This document shows, one piece after another, positions 9,159-18,373 of a DNA stretch of 64,000 nt. Position 1 is the stretch's first letter. Every line of letters begins with the position of its first letter. This stretch comes from Pseudomonas viridiflava (GTDB taxonomy: Bacteria; Pseudomonadota; Gammaproteobacteria; Pseudomonadales; Pseudomonadaceae): assembly GCF_900602065.1 (NCBI RefSeq), contig NZ_UWFN01000350.1, forward strand, positions 1-64,000, given 5' to 3'. Both the position numbers and the translations under genes were made by a program. The notes beneath the pieces were generated by a model. It saw only the letters and a program-made list of their open reading frames with translations, was not told where the DNA came from and did not search any database.

Positions 9159-10490
9159 TCAGCTCCTTATGGCCCAGAAATTCAGCTTCAGATCAGCAAA
9201 CTCACCAGAAACATGGAAGGCAAATCCGCCGGAACCTTCCAGCTGAGCCAGCTCTCGGGAGTGCAGCTCGAGGATGAAATACGTCTTGTTGGCGTGATAA
9301 GGGATTTGCCGAGGGGCGACGGGAAGGGGTTTGACCCGAATCCCGGGCAGGTGCAGGTTGACCAGTTGGCGAATGCTTTCCACTGGCGCGATCTTGAGAT
9401 GCGCAGGCAGTCGCATGCGCAGCTCTTCACTATCGCAAGAGGCGCTGGCAGCCAGAACGAACGTCGCAGTTCCCAGCATTGAACGATCAGTCAAAGTAGC
9501 CACGAAAATGCCGTACTGGCGCTCCTGAAGAGGCAGTTCCACGGCGTGCTGCTCCAGCACCATCGATAACATTTGGCGAATCGGCGTCATCAGCAAGCGC
9601 AGGCTTCTGCCCTGCTCGCCGTGCTCGTAAAAGGTTTCAAGTTGCGGTCGTTTAAGATCGCTGGCAAAGGTTGCCAACTCCCCCAGCATTTCCAGCAGGA
9701 CGCTATACAGCTCTTCAGGATGAAGTTGTGGCTGACTGCGCAGATGCCTCAACACCAGCTCGGTCCTATTGATCAATTGCAGCATCATGAAGTCGCCAAC
9801 TTCAGCGGCACCACCTCTTCCACTAGCTTGAATACGGTCGGCGATTTTCCCCCCTCTATGCGCAAGCAGCGCAATAACCTCATTGAGGCAGGACGCCAGG
9901 TAATCACTGGCATGGGCGTAAAGAACCGTGGGGGAAAAATCACTGTTGAGTGTGATACCACCGTTGGTTGTGATATCCATCAACTCACAAAGCTTGAGCT
10001 TCACATAAGGCTGATCTGCCAACTGCTCGCCTGTCAGCAATCGCAAGTCCGGCTTGGCGCAGCTGACCTTGGCAGCCGAGTCACTGCCTGCGTTGGAGTC
10101 AAATATCTCCGTTTCATAAGTTACATAGCGGGCTAACACATCCACATGATCATCGCGTCTGGCCTCGATGTTACTGCCCGTCATTAAAGGTAACGCCAGG
10201 TACACAGAGACATTGGCGCTGTCAGCCGGGATGTCCAGCATCAACGGTTTTCTGTTTTTACCTAAATCAAAAAAACTCCCGTCCGGCAGTACACCCGAGG
10301 CGTGGGTAACTACCAACTTGCTCATTTTGAAGTACTGCGGATCAATCACTAACTCAAAAAAGCCCCACGCATTGCGCTGAAGCAGTCGTGTCTGAGCCTT
10401 GATCCTGTCTTCAAAGTAACGGTCGTTCTGCTGTAAATGCTGGGGCCGAAGCAGCATGCCCTCCTGCCAAATGACCTTGTGAATACTCAT
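9159..10490 (-). CDS. tssK: T6SS baseplate protein TssK
   Basis: A 443-residue cytoplasmic protein that links the TssE-F-G baseplate wedge to the membrane complex. The start (VIWQEGMLLRPQHLQQNDRY) is the family hallmark, and length matches the usual 440-450 residues. The C-terminal part contains the ELHSRELAQLEGSGGFAFHV segment typical of TssK. Its ATG overlaps the tssJ stop by one base, so the two are probably coupled in translation. Confidence 0.96.
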   Translation of the reverse strand: MSIHKVIWQEGMLLRPQHLQQNDRYFEDRIKAQTRLLQRNAWGFFELVIDPQYFKMSKLVVTHASGVLPDGSFFDLGKNRKPLMLDIPADSANVSVYLALPLMTGSNIEARRDDHVDVLARYVTYETEIFDSNAGSDSAAKVSCAKPDLRLLTGEQLADQPYVKLKLCELMDITTNGGITLNSDFSPTVLYAHASDYLASCLNEVIALLAHRGGKIADRIQASGRGGAAEVGDFMMLQLINRTELVLRHLRSQPQLHPEELYSVLLEMLGELATFASDLKRPQLETFYEHGEQGRSLRLLMTPIRQMLSMVLEQHAVELPLQERQYGIFVATLTDRSMLGTATFVLAASASCDSEELRMRLPAHLKIAPVESIRQLVNLHLPGIRVKPLPVAPRQIPYHANKTYFILELHSRELAQLEGSGGFAFHVSGEFADLKLNFWAIRS

Positions 10491-10975
10491 TAGCGGTCCG
10501 CCTGGATAAATGCGGCATCGCCATCATGAATACCCGAATGATCCAGGGTCAGATGCGTACGATTTGTCTCACCTGGCACCAGTTGAATCACATATCGCCA
10601 TTTTGTTTCCGGCAGATCTCGATACGCGGCAAGTACGCCTACGTAGCGACTGCCCTCCCGAACGTGCAGTTTGAGTTGCAACTGCTCACCGGGGCGAAGC
10701 TCCAGCTCTTCACCTGCAATCAGGTCGGGCGCTAAAACTACTTTTGGCTGCTCATAGAGGCTGAAAAAATCTACCGTATTGAACAGCACGGGATTTTTAA
10801 GCTCCATCAATCGCAAAACGATCGGCGAGGGGCGACCATTGATATCGGGATTAAGTTGCTCACTGGCTGCGAGCTGCAGCTCAAGCCGGGTTTGGGTCGA
10901 GTACGGCGAAAATGCCGTACAGCCCGCCACCAGCAAAGTAATCGCCAGCGCGGCCAAGGCTCTGATTTTCAACAT
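10490..10975 (-). CDS. tssJ: T6SS outer-membrane lipoprotein TssJ
   Basis: A 161-residue lipoprotein with a signal peptide of about 18 residues and lipobox LLVAGC. The mature beta-sandwich carries the family features: LRLMELKN...FFSLYE in the first half and the GAEL-like loop segment EELELRPGEQLQLKL. It anchors the periplasmic end of TssM to the outer membrane. The gene lies between fha and tssK, as in HSI-II. Confidence 0.94.
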   Translation of the reverse strand: MLKIRALAALAITLLVAGCTAFSPYSTQTRLELQLAASEQLNPDINGRPSPIVLRLMELKNPVLFNTVDFFSLYEQPKVVLAPDLIAGEELELRPGEQLQLKLHVREGSRYVGVLAAYRDLPETKWRYVIQLVPGETNRTHLTLDHSGIHDGDAAFIQADR

Positions 10976-10985
10976 TTGGGGTTCC

Positions 10986-12188
10986 TTAGAATTCTGTATG
11001 CAAGGTCGCTATCAAGCGCACCTGCTCCTCATAGGCTTGAGCAAAATCGCGCGCCAACAAGCGCTCGCTCCAGTCATCGTCCTGGCACAACATGTGGTGG
11101 TAGCGCTCAAATGCCTTCCATCGGGCGGCGTTGGTATGGAATAGCCGGCTGCGCATGTCGCGTTCGAAACGCAGCGCCAGATGTTGCGGAGAGAAATGAG
11201 CCAAAGCGCCGTGCAGTGCCTTGCGACTGGCAGCCAGTAGCGCAACCTGATGCGCCTGGATATCTCGAAAAGCGCGAGCGACTGCCTGATCGCCGGGCAG
11301 TTGCCCTGCCCTCTGCGCCTGCAGAAGAAGACCAATGGCTTCGCTGGCATCTCCTGCATATTTGAGCGGGTTGTTACCGCCGTGCTGGGCCATGCTCAAC
11401 GTCAAGCGCAGCTCGTTTTTCAACTCACTACGAGTCCGTAAGGTCTGCTGGAGGCCACCAATGCTTTGCTTAAGCAAGGCGGCGGAATTGATGGCAAAGG
11501 CCTCGCGCTGACGTTGGTCCAGCGTCAACAAATCAATGCCGATAGCAGCCCCGAAACGCATCCAGAAATCATCGCTTTGAGATTCACTTTGAACAGGCTC
11601 GATGGTCGCCGCTGGCTGCGGCTCGGGAACCAGCTCCGGGAGCAAAAGGCTCTGTCGATCAGCGGATCCATAGTCGACTCCTTGTTCACTGGCTTGCTGA
11701 GATGCGTAAGTCGGCAGTAGCTCATCAAAGTCCGGGGCCAGATCAACCTGGTGACCGACCTCCCTAAGCAGGTCCAGATTCAAAAATGAATCATCCGGAA
11801 TAACGGTGCCCTCAATAGAGGTAGATTCCAGATGCCCCACAAACCCTGCAGCGCTTTTAATCAGTCGAGCATGAATCTCGAATTTGCCCAGACGATAGCG
11901 GCTGCCGTGTTCGATAAGGTGCGTCTCCCCTCGACGCAGGTTTTGGTTCAGACGCTGACCGCTCTGCAGGACTTGCGTCCCATTGGTACTCAGGTCAGTT
12001 AGAAAAAACTCACCATCACTGAACGTGATTTTTGCATGCTCACTGGACACGTGAGCCTGATTGTCAACGATGATCCAGTCACAGCTTTCAGCACGACCAA
12101 TCAGCCCACCCGCCTGTTTGAAGGTCTTGGACACCTGTTGATCTTGTGCAGGCAGTTCGGCACCCGCGAGTTCGAATATCAATTCCAT
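10986..12188 (-). CDS. tagH: T6SS FHA-domain protein (TagH/Fha)
   Basis: A 400-residue cytoplasmic protein. The N-terminal forkhead-associated domain covers about residues 25-95 with GRAESCDWIIVD, SSEHAKITF and LSTNGTQV, the segments that bind phosphothreonine. A Pro/Glu/Gln-rich linker follows. The C-terminal third (about 205-395) is the helical type VI FHA-associated domain (RFGAAIGIDLLTLDQRQREAF). In known systems the kinase phosphorylates Fha and this promotes assembly. Kinase and phosphatase genes at the end of the same operon fit that. Confidence 0.94.
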   Translation of the reverse strand: MELIFELAGAELPAQDQQVSKTFKQAGGLIGRAESCDWIIVDNQAHVSSEHAKITFSDGEFFLTDLSTNGTQVLQSGQRLNQNLRRGETHLIEHGSRYRLGKFEIHARLIKSAAGFVGHLESTSIEGTVIPDDSFLNLDLLREVGHQVDLAPDFDELLPTYASQQASEQGVDYGSADRQSLLLPELVPEPQPAATIEPVQSESQSDDFWMRFGAAIGIDLLTLDQRQREAFAINSAALLKQSIGGLQQTLRTRSELKNELRLTLSMAQHGGNNPLKYAGDASEAIGLLLQAQRAGQLPGDQAVARAFRDIQAHQVALLAASRKALHGALAHFSPQHLALRFERDMRSRLFHTNAARWKAFERYHHMLCQDDDWSERLLARDFAQAYEEQVRLIATLHTEF

Positions 12189-12204
12189 GGGAATCTCCTT
12201 GCTG

Positions 12205-12345
12205 TCAGTTGCCGCGATTAACCGCTAGAGGTTCGCCCAAGGGTCGATACTCGTGGTCGCTGAATCGATAGTGGCCAGAACAGCCCGACAGACCGAGCAC
12301 AAAGAACAGGCACAACGCAATGGCGTGCCGGGGTCGTACAGACAT
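12205..12345 (-). CDS. Very small T6SS-associated lipoprotein (OrfX-like, 46 aa)
   Basis: A 46-residue lipoprotein starting at the ATG at 12345 (MSVRPRHAIALCLFF). The signal peptide ends in lipobox GLSGCSG with Cys22, leaving a mature peptide of only about 25 residues (HYRFSDHEYRPLGEPL). It occupies the place of orfX (PA1664) in the P. aeruginosa HSI-II operon, between clpV/sfa2 and fha2. The open frame extends upstream into clpV, but that extension is out of frame with clpV and lacks signal peptide logic, so I reject the longer start. Function unknown; position suggests a membrane-anchored accessory. Confidence 0.7.
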   Translation of the reverse strand: MSVRPRHAIALCLFFVLGLSGCSGHYRFSDHEYRPLGEPLAVNRGN

Positions 12346-12439
12346 CGAGGTTTTCCCTGATAACGATGTGAAGACAGCCACCGATAAAGGCGACTGCCAG
12401 ATAAAAAATGGATAGCTTTCTACGCTGCTTTGTGGCTTT

Positions 12440-15049
12440 TCAGGTGAACTCGCAGACGATACGAACCCCGTCCAGCGTGGCGTGTATGTGGGATAAAGGC
12501 TGACCTTCAGCCATCGCTGCCAGCAGACGATCTGCAATGAGCGGCATGACATGCAACTCAATCAGGTGGTCAATAAGCCTCGCGCCGCTTTCCCCTTGAA
12601 CACAGCGATCCGCCAAGTGATCCAGCAGCTCGTTACCACTGGTGAACACCAGCCCACGACGGCTCAAGCGCTCGCCAAGCCGCTGCAGCTTCAACTCAAC
12701 CAATTCGCGCATCACTGGACCGCTCACCGGGTAGTAAGGGACTACGCGCATGCGCGCCAACAATGCAGGTTTGAAGTGCTTACTCAGCAACGGCCGAATG
12801 GCCTCTTCCAGTTGCTCGGCAGAGGGCCGATTGCCATTCATGCACAAGGCATCAATACGCTCGCTGCCCAGATTGGAAGTCATCAAGATCAAGGTGTTAC
12901 GAAAATCAATTTCACGCCCTTCACCATCGTTGGCGATACCTTTGTCGAAAATCTGATAGAACAGATTCAATACATCCGGGTCGGCCTTCTCCACCTCATC
13001 GAGTAGCACCACGGAGTAGGGCTTTTGCCTCACCGCTTCCGTGAGCATGCCGCCCTCTCCATATCCGACATATCCGGGAGGCGCGCCGATGAGTCGTGAA
13101 ACGGTATGTTTTTCCTGAAACTCGGACATGTTGATGGTGGTCACGAAGCGCTCGCCGCCATACAGAAGATCGGCCAGCGCCAAACCCGTTTCGGTTTTGC
13201 CTACGCCGCTGGGGCCTACCAGCAAGAAAACACCGGCAGGTGCATCAGGTTTGTTCAGGCCCGCTGCAGTAGCCCGCATGGCTCTATCGAGGGCTTGTAC
13301 GGCTTGTTCCTGTCCGCGAATGCGTTGCCGTAGATCGTCTGCGAAGCTCGTGACCTTCGCATTGTGCTCCCGCGCCAACTGCGTGAGCGGCACGCCTGTC
13401 CAAGCACTCACCACCTCTGCGACCAGACGCGGACACACTTCATGACTGACGAGTCGCTCTACTGACTGCGACTTGGTCAACGCCTGCTGTGTCTCATGCA
13501 ACTGCACGTCCAGCTCGTCGAAACCTTGCTTACTGACCGTAAAATCTGTGATCCGCTCGATGTTGTGATCGAGGGTGTAGGCAAGTGCGCGCTGCTTGCG
13601 CAACTCAAGCAATCGCTCCGCAAGCTGTTGCTGTTCACGCCAGCGCTGCTCCAATTCCAACATCTGACTTTGCTGCTGCTCAAGACTGACGGCAAGCGCA
13701 TTCAACGCCTTGATATCAACAGTAAGCCCGGCATCCATATCGCGACTCAAGGCTTTCTGTTCGCGCACACCCTCAGCTAACTGGCCGCGCAAACGCTCCA
13801 GACTTTCAGGCGCAGCGGCGAGACTGATACGAACTCGAGCGCATGCGGTATCCAGCACATCAACGGCTTTATCCGGCAGTTGACGCCCAGCCAAATAGCG
13901 CGCAGACAGCTCCGCCGCAGCAACAACGGCGTCGTCACGCAGATAGATACCGTGACTCTGCTCATAGATGGGGGCCAGCCCCCGTAAAATAGTGATCGCG
14001 TCACTAACGGTGGGCTCATGCAGCTTCACTGGCTGAAAGCGCCGCGCCAAAGCCGGGTCTTTCTCGAAGTATTTCTTGTATTCCACCCAGGTAGTGGCGG
14101 CGATCGTGCACAACTCTCCACGGGCAAGCGCCGGCTTGAGAAGATTGGCAGCATCAGAGCCACCCGCCTGCCCACCAGCACCTATCAGGGTGTGAGCCTC
14201 ATCAATGAACAATATGACCCGTACAGGCGAACCCCTCACTTCGTCTATGACGCCTTTGAGCCGCCTTTCGAACTCACCTTTTACGCTTGCACCTGCCTGT
14301 AGCAAGCCCATGTCCAGCGACAGTAATTCAACACCCTCAAGAGCCTGCGGTACTTCACCGCTAGCAATACGCAATGCCAAACCTTCAACTACTGCTGTTT
14401 TGCCGACACCCGCCTCCCCTACGACGATAGGATTGTTCTTGCGTCGCCGAGCAAGAATGTCGACCATCTGCCGAATAGCGTCGTCCCGACACAACACCGG
14501 ATCCAGCTTTCCGTCCCGCGCCTGCTGCGTGAGGTTGTGTGTGAATCGGTTGAGTAGCGATTCATCCCTGGAAAACTTCGCAGCAGAAATGGAGTCAGGT
14601 TTTTCGGACAGCGCAAAATCTCGCAGGCGCTCGCCGTCAAGTCGCCCCAGCAGGACGTAGTAACGACTGCCCGCGTAGCGAATCGGGTTGCGTAGCAAAG
14701 CCAGAATCAGCGCAGCCTGATCAACCTGACTCTGCCCAAGCTCGAGGGTCGCGACCAGCAACGAGTCTTGTAGCCACTGCACCAGTTCAGGAGCGAACAC
14801 CGGATTGCGCGACGCACTGTCTTCACACTTGGGCTGTAGCGCAGCCACAAGCTCTCCACAATCAACCTCAGCGTCCATAAGTGCGCGACTTAACAGACTA
14901 TGAGGTCGCTCGAGCAGTGCCAGCAAAAGGTCTTCGACCAGGATTTTGCTGCCACCTCTGGCTACGCAACGTTCGGCACCGGCCTCCAGATCGCGCCGCG
15001 TATCAGCGTCCAATGCCTGAATGAGTTGCTGTAGATCCACGTTGATCAT
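12440..15049 (-). CDS. clpV: T6SS sheath-disassembly ATPase ClpV (TssH)
   Basis: An 869-residue AAA+ unfoldase that recycles contracted TssB-TssC sheath. The N-terminal Clp domain (1-150) is followed by AAA1 with Walker A GEAGVGKTAVVEG (about 210) and Walker B ILFIDEAHTLIGAGG. A coiled middle region spans about 400-540. AAA2 has Walker A GPSGVGKTETGLAL (about 605) and VVLLDEVEKADP, and ends with the C-terminal small domain. Length fits ClpV. The start overlaps the tssG stop by 4 bases. No sigma-54 activator gene follows, unlike in HSI-II of P. aeruginosa. Confidence 0.96.
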   Translation of the reverse strand: MINVDLQQLIQALDADTRRDLEAGAERCVARGGSKILVEDLLLALLERPHSLLSRALMDAEVDCGELVAALQPKCEDSASRNPVFAPELVQWLQDSLLVATLELGQSQVDQAALILALLRNPIRYAGSRYYVLLGRLDGERLRDFALSEKPDSISAAKFSRDESLLNRFTHNLTQQARDGKLDPVLCRDDAIRQMVDILARRRKNNPIVVGEAGVGKTAVVEGLALRIASGEVPQALEGVELLSLDMGLLQAGASVKGEFERRLKGVIDEVRGSPVRVILFIDEAHTLIGAGGQAGGSDAANLLKPALARGELCTIAATTWVEYKKYFEKDPALARRFQPVKLHEPTVSDAITILRGLAPIYEQSHGIYLRDDAVVAAAELSARYLAGRQLPDKAVDVLDTACARVRISLAAAPESLERLRGQLAEGVREQKALSRDMDAGLTVDIKALNALAVSLEQQQSQMLELEQRWREQQQLAERLLELRKQRALAYTLDHNIERITDFTVSKQGFDELDVQLHETQQALTKSQSVERLVSHEVCPRLVAEVVSAWTGVPLTQLAREHNAKVTSFADDLRQRIRGQEQAVQALDRAMRATAAGLNKPDAPAGVFLLVGPSGVGKTETGLALADLLYGGERFVTTINMSEFQEKHTVSRLIGAPPGYVGYGEGGMLTEAVRQKPYSVVLLDEVEKADPDVLNLFYQIFDKGIANDGEGREIDFRNTLILMTSNLGSERIDALCMNGNRPSAEQLEEAIRPLLSKHFKPALLARMRVVPYYPVSGPVMRELVELKLQRLGERLSRRGLVFTSGNELLDHLADRCVQGESGARLIDHLIELHVMPLIADRLLAAMAEGQPLSHIHATLDGVRIVCEFT

Positions 15050-16065
15050 TTATCAATCCTTATGAGGTTACTGCCCAGAGTTACAACACCGTCGGCATCT
15101 TCTCGCCCGAGCCAGGTTGTCCAGCCGAGGCGACAATCGCTTTGATCGCCAAGGCGCAGATCCCGAATGTCTTCCTGGCGGAGCGCCAGGCGAATGTCGT
15201 AGCTCAGAGGGTCGCGCAAGCTGAAGCGGACCAAAGCGCCGAGGGGTTGGTAGCCTGTTCCGATGGGCAAAAACTCATGGAAGCGCTGCCAACTCAGTTC
15301 ACGGATGTGAATTCGGAATTTGCCGCTGCGGTCGTTTACTCGCCCACCGAGTAAAAGGTCCTGCCCCATCAAGCTGTTCATCGCACCTAGTTGATTCAAC
15401 TGATCTGGCAGAATGTCCACAGCGCGTGGCAGGCATTGCTCAATGCTTAATTCAAGGTGTTTGAAGTAGTAACGCAGCACGGCTTCAATCAAGGCGGCAG
15501 AGTGAGCCCGCAGACTGAGCAATCCCAGATAAGGTAAAAGGCGCTTCCAATTAATGTCCCGCGCTTCGCGAATAGGGGTGCCTGCCAGCCCTATCAACGC
15601 AAATAGCCTCTGGGAAAAGGGATCGATGGCACCCTTCTGAAAACTCGCCCGGTAGCGATACCGTTGCCAGATAGGGGTTATCAACCGATGCAGGCGGTGG
15701 TTCAAAAGATCGAGGAACATCCGCGTTGGATTACCAGCATCGTTGTCCCCCAGCGACTGCTCTGCGTAAAACGCTGGTAAAGGGGAAGCGGATCCTGATA
15801 ACCCCAGCAGGTTTAAACGTATACGCGCACGTAAAAACCCGTGTTCATGGAAATACTCCACACGATCAATGTCGCTACCGGGAAAACCCAAGCCAGGATT
15901 GGCCTGAAACTCAATCTGGTCATAAAGCTGATCTTCATTCAGGTCCGGATGCGCTTTGCGCAATATATCCAGCGTCAGTAACACAGCCTGAAACACCGAA
16001 TACTCACGTATCGCTTGAGTCATATCGTTCAAAGGAGGGGCTGCAGACCCATACGCGGTTGCCAT
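15046..16065 (-). CDS. tssG: T6SS baseplate protein TssG
   Basis: A 339-residue baseplate wedge component. The segment FQANPGLGFPGSDIDRVEYF near residue 50 and LLNHRLHRLITPIWQRYRY near 130 are typical of TssG. The C-terminus carries the YDIRLALRQEDIRDLRLG segment. It overlaps the end of tssF by 37 bases and clpV by 4 bases, so translation of the three genes is likely coupled. It works with TssF, TssE and TssK at the inner membrane. Confidence 0.95.
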   Translation of the reverse strand: MATAYGSAAPPLNDMTQAIREYSVFQAVLLTLDILRKAHPDLNEDQLYDQIEFQANPGLGFPGSDIDRVEYFHEHGFLRARIRLNLLGLSGSASPLPAFYAEQSLGDNDAGNPTRMFLDLLNHRLHRLITPIWQRYRYRASFQKGAIDPFSQRLFALIGLAGTPIREARDINWKRLLPYLGLLSLRAHSAALIEAVLRYYFKHLELSIEQCLPRAVDILPDQLNQLGAMNSLMGQDLLLGGRVNDRSGKFRIHIRELSWQRFHEFLPIGTGYQPLGALVRFSLRDPLSYDIRLALRQEDIRDLRLGDQSDCRLGWTTWLGREDADGVVTLGSNLIRIDK

Positions 16066-17816
16066 GCGTATACCTCCCCAGTGACAGTCTTGACTCTAAG
16101 CTCATGAAAGGAATTGAGGCTCGCGTACAAGGCAAAAAACTCGTTGAGTACCGAGGCGAAGAGAAACACTTCCCCTTCGCAGACAAATTGCTCGGCATCG
16201 ACAATCAGCTCTGTACGCAGCCCTCGCACAGGAAGCCCCTTGAACAGACGATCAACCGGTTCGTGGCGAATGGACTTAAGTCCAGCAAGCATTTTCTGGG
16301 TGACGTTTGCTGCGTTACGGTCGTAGTACTGAGCAAAGTCATACGTCTCGAGAATGACCTTCAACGCATCAACATCTTCCAGTGAGAGATAGTTGAGCGA
16401 CATATTGCTGATCAATTTCCAAAGGAAATTCTCACTAATCGGTGGAGAGTAATGAGCAGTACATGCAGTGATATTTCGAAAGCTGGCGTTGCCCGGCGTG
16501 AGATCGCGAGCCACACAAACCTCTCCGGCCTTGAGGCGCACCGGTAAGTTCTGGTTGGTACATATCAATTCTATAGACAGCGCTTCCTGCTCATCAGAAT
16601 GACGGAGATCAAAACTTAAATAGGTATCAAGACCGCCGTGTAGTGTAGATGTACGCTGTCGGATGCTGTAATGCGGACTTCCCTCAGGTACGTCAAAGCT
16701 GGGGTCATGCTTGAAAGACTCGAAGGGTACGTAGTGACGCTCACCAGCAACGGACTGCACATGGCCGACAACACTTTCCACCGAGTAGACGCCACAGTGT
16801 TTACGTTCGTCCGCAGATGGCAGCAGTAAATACTCATCCTGCTTCCCATCAAGCCTGATAGGGAGCGCATCCTGCGGAAATAAATTGACGATCGGCGTGC
16901 AATAGAGACGTACGTTATCCAACGTCGGTTGTGATCGCTGGATGGCATTTTTTTGAATACTGAACCGTAGCTCAAAGCCCTTGGCCTGCTCCCGTACGCT
17001 GTCTGGTAAAGTAGTTAGAGCTTCAAGCCCGCTAATATCCACGAACAGGAATTTATCCTGAAATGCGAAAAACTCTTGAAGGTATCGATACCCTCTAAAG
17101 GTATTCAACGGATAGGGGATCAGCCCTTCACACTCGGAAAAGCCTACAGGTTGAACGTCTAGCTTCGAAAGACTGATAGACAGGGTTTTATTGTCTGGGC
17201 TCCGGAATGGCTTACCCTCCGAGTCCAGAGGGACAACATCGATAGTGGCCAGATTTCTCAGTAGATTGAGGTAGAGAGTCTGGCTAATGTAGCGTTCGCC
17301 TGAAAAGTGCAGACGCAGACGCTCAAGCGCCAGATCACCCAGGTGACCATCGCCTAGAACCTTTAACTGAAGGCTGAACAGCGCCCCGCCGCCGCTTGCC
17401 GAGTAATTCAAGGCAGCCAATTCAAGCGGTAATACTTCAGTGACATAACAGGTTCGGAAGCGACAAATAACTCCATCGATAGGCTTACTGTCCACCGGTG
17501 TCTCACGTTCAACACGCATAGCCGGACCGGTTTGCTGTAGTGCGTCGAATTGCAAAATGCTGAACGATGGCAGCGGACGCATATAGTTGGGCCACAGCAA
17601 CTGCATGAGAGAGTGGGTCAGCTCGGGCCACTCATCATCGAGTTTTTGTCGTAAACGCCCCGTTAGAAAGGCTACACCCTCCAACAGACGCTCCACATCC
17701 GGGTCTCGTCCACTTTGTCCGAGAAAGGGTGCCAACGCAGGATTACGCTCAGCAAAAATACGACCTGACTGCCGCAAGGCAGTCAGTTCACTCTGGTAAT
17801 AATCATTAAAAGACAT
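16029..17816 (-). CDS. tssF: T6SS baseplate protein TssF
   Basis: A 595-residue baseplate protein, with the start placed at MSFNDYYQSELTALRQ (17816), which is the normal family start. An in-frame upstream start would add 13 unusual residues. The N-terminal region has the conserved RDPDVERLLEGVAFLTGRL and LWPNYMRPLPSFSILQF; the C-terminal region has the LNYLSLEDVDALKVIL segment. It is separated from tssE by 142 bases, the largest gap inside the operon, with a small hairpin just before this gene. Confidence 0.95.
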   Translation of the reverse strand: MSFNDYYQSELTALRQSGRIFAERNPALAPFLGQSGRDPDVERLLEGVAFLTGRLRQKLDDEWPELTHSLMQLLWPNYMRPLPSFSILQFDALQQTGPAMRVERETPVDSKPIDGVICRFRTCYVTEVLPLELAALNYSASGGGALFSLQLKVLGDGHLGDLALERLRLHFSGERYISQTLYLNLLRNLATIDVVPLDSEGKPFRSPDNKTLSISLSKLDVQPVGFSECEGLIPYPLNTFRGYRYLQEFFAFQDKFLFVDISGLEALTTLPDSVREQAKGFELRFSIQKNAIQRSQPTLDNVRLYCTPIVNLFPQDALPIRLDGKQDEYLLLPSADERKHCGVYSVESVVGHVQSVAGERHYVPFESFKHDPSFDVPEGSPHYSIRQRTSTLHGGLDTYLSFDLRHSDEQEALSIELICTNQNLPVRLKAGEVCVARDLTPGNASFRNITACTAHYSPPISENFLWKLISNMSLNYLSLEDVDALKVILETYDFAQYYDRNAANVTQKMLAGLKSIRHEPVDRLFKGLPVRGLRTELIVDAEQFVCEGEVFLFASVLNEFFALYASLNSFHELRVKTVTGEVYAWQPRMGLQPLL

Positions 17817-17832
17817 CGTTGTACTTATCCCG

Positions 17833-17851
17833 GCACCGTTAAAAACGGCGC
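17833..17851 (-). other. Small hairpin in the tssE-tssF spacer
   Basis: GCGCCGTT and AACGGTGC (one G-T pair) close a 3-base loop 17 bases before the tssF ATG. No T run of terminator length follows. It may reflect an mRNA processing or stability signal in the 142-base spacer. Role unproven. Confidence 0.35.
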
Positions 17852-17958
17852 GCACAAAGCCATCAGCAACAAGTGCAGAGAAAGCGTTTAATCATGCTCT
17901 GTAACTTGCCAGCGTCTGGATAGACTTGGCGAGTTAATTAAAGATCGCTACTTGAGCG

Positions 17959-18369
17959 TTACATAATCATGACCTGTCCGGATCCATTCAATGCGGCAGA
18001 AAATCTGACGGGTCTTTTGATACCTGCCACATCCAGCATTCCTTCAATTGCGAAGAACAAGCGAAACGGATCGCTTTCACGCGGAATAGAGGTGACCTTC
18101 ACGCTATTCAGACGCGGTTCATAGAATGCAATGAAACTCTCTATGGCCTTGCGAGCTTGTGTCAGTGACTCATGCAGACTCAAGTTCATGTCATTTAAAT
18201 CTGGGAGGCCATAGTCAGGCAGCGTTCGCACACTGCCTGCCCGGGTGCTGAGCATTTTCGCAAGGTGGGCAGCCACCGAGGCAACGACACTCTCCTCGTG
18301 CCCCATGCCGATACGTTCATCGCTATCACCTGCAAGGCGCTCGAAAAGACTGCCGTATCCAGACATCAC
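17959..18369 (-). CDS. tssE: T6SS baseplate protein TssE (gp25-like)
   Basis: A 136-residue protein of the phage T4 gp25 lysozyme-like baseplate family. After the N-terminal SLFERLAGD segment it shows the family signature around TRAGSVRTLPDYGLPDLND (58-75), followed by the conserved FEPRL-like YEPRLNSVKV. It nucleates the sheath at the baseplate. The gene lies 4 bases after tssC in the operon. The start has two adjacent Met codons; either is possible. Confidence 0.94.
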   Translation of the reverse strand: MMSGYGSLFERLAGDSDERIGMGHEESVVASVAAHLAKMLSTRAGSVRTLPDYGLPDLNDMNLSLHESLTQARKAIESFIAFYEPRLNSVKVTSIPRESDPFRLFFAIEGMLDVAGIKRPVRFSAALNGSGQVMIM

Positions 18370-18373
18370 TCGA

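Noticed and set aside
12346..12561. Upstream extension of the 46-aa lipoprotein into clpV
   Set aside because: The extension overlaps the clpV 3' end in another frame and would bury the signal peptide; the ATG at 12345 gives a normal lipoprotein.
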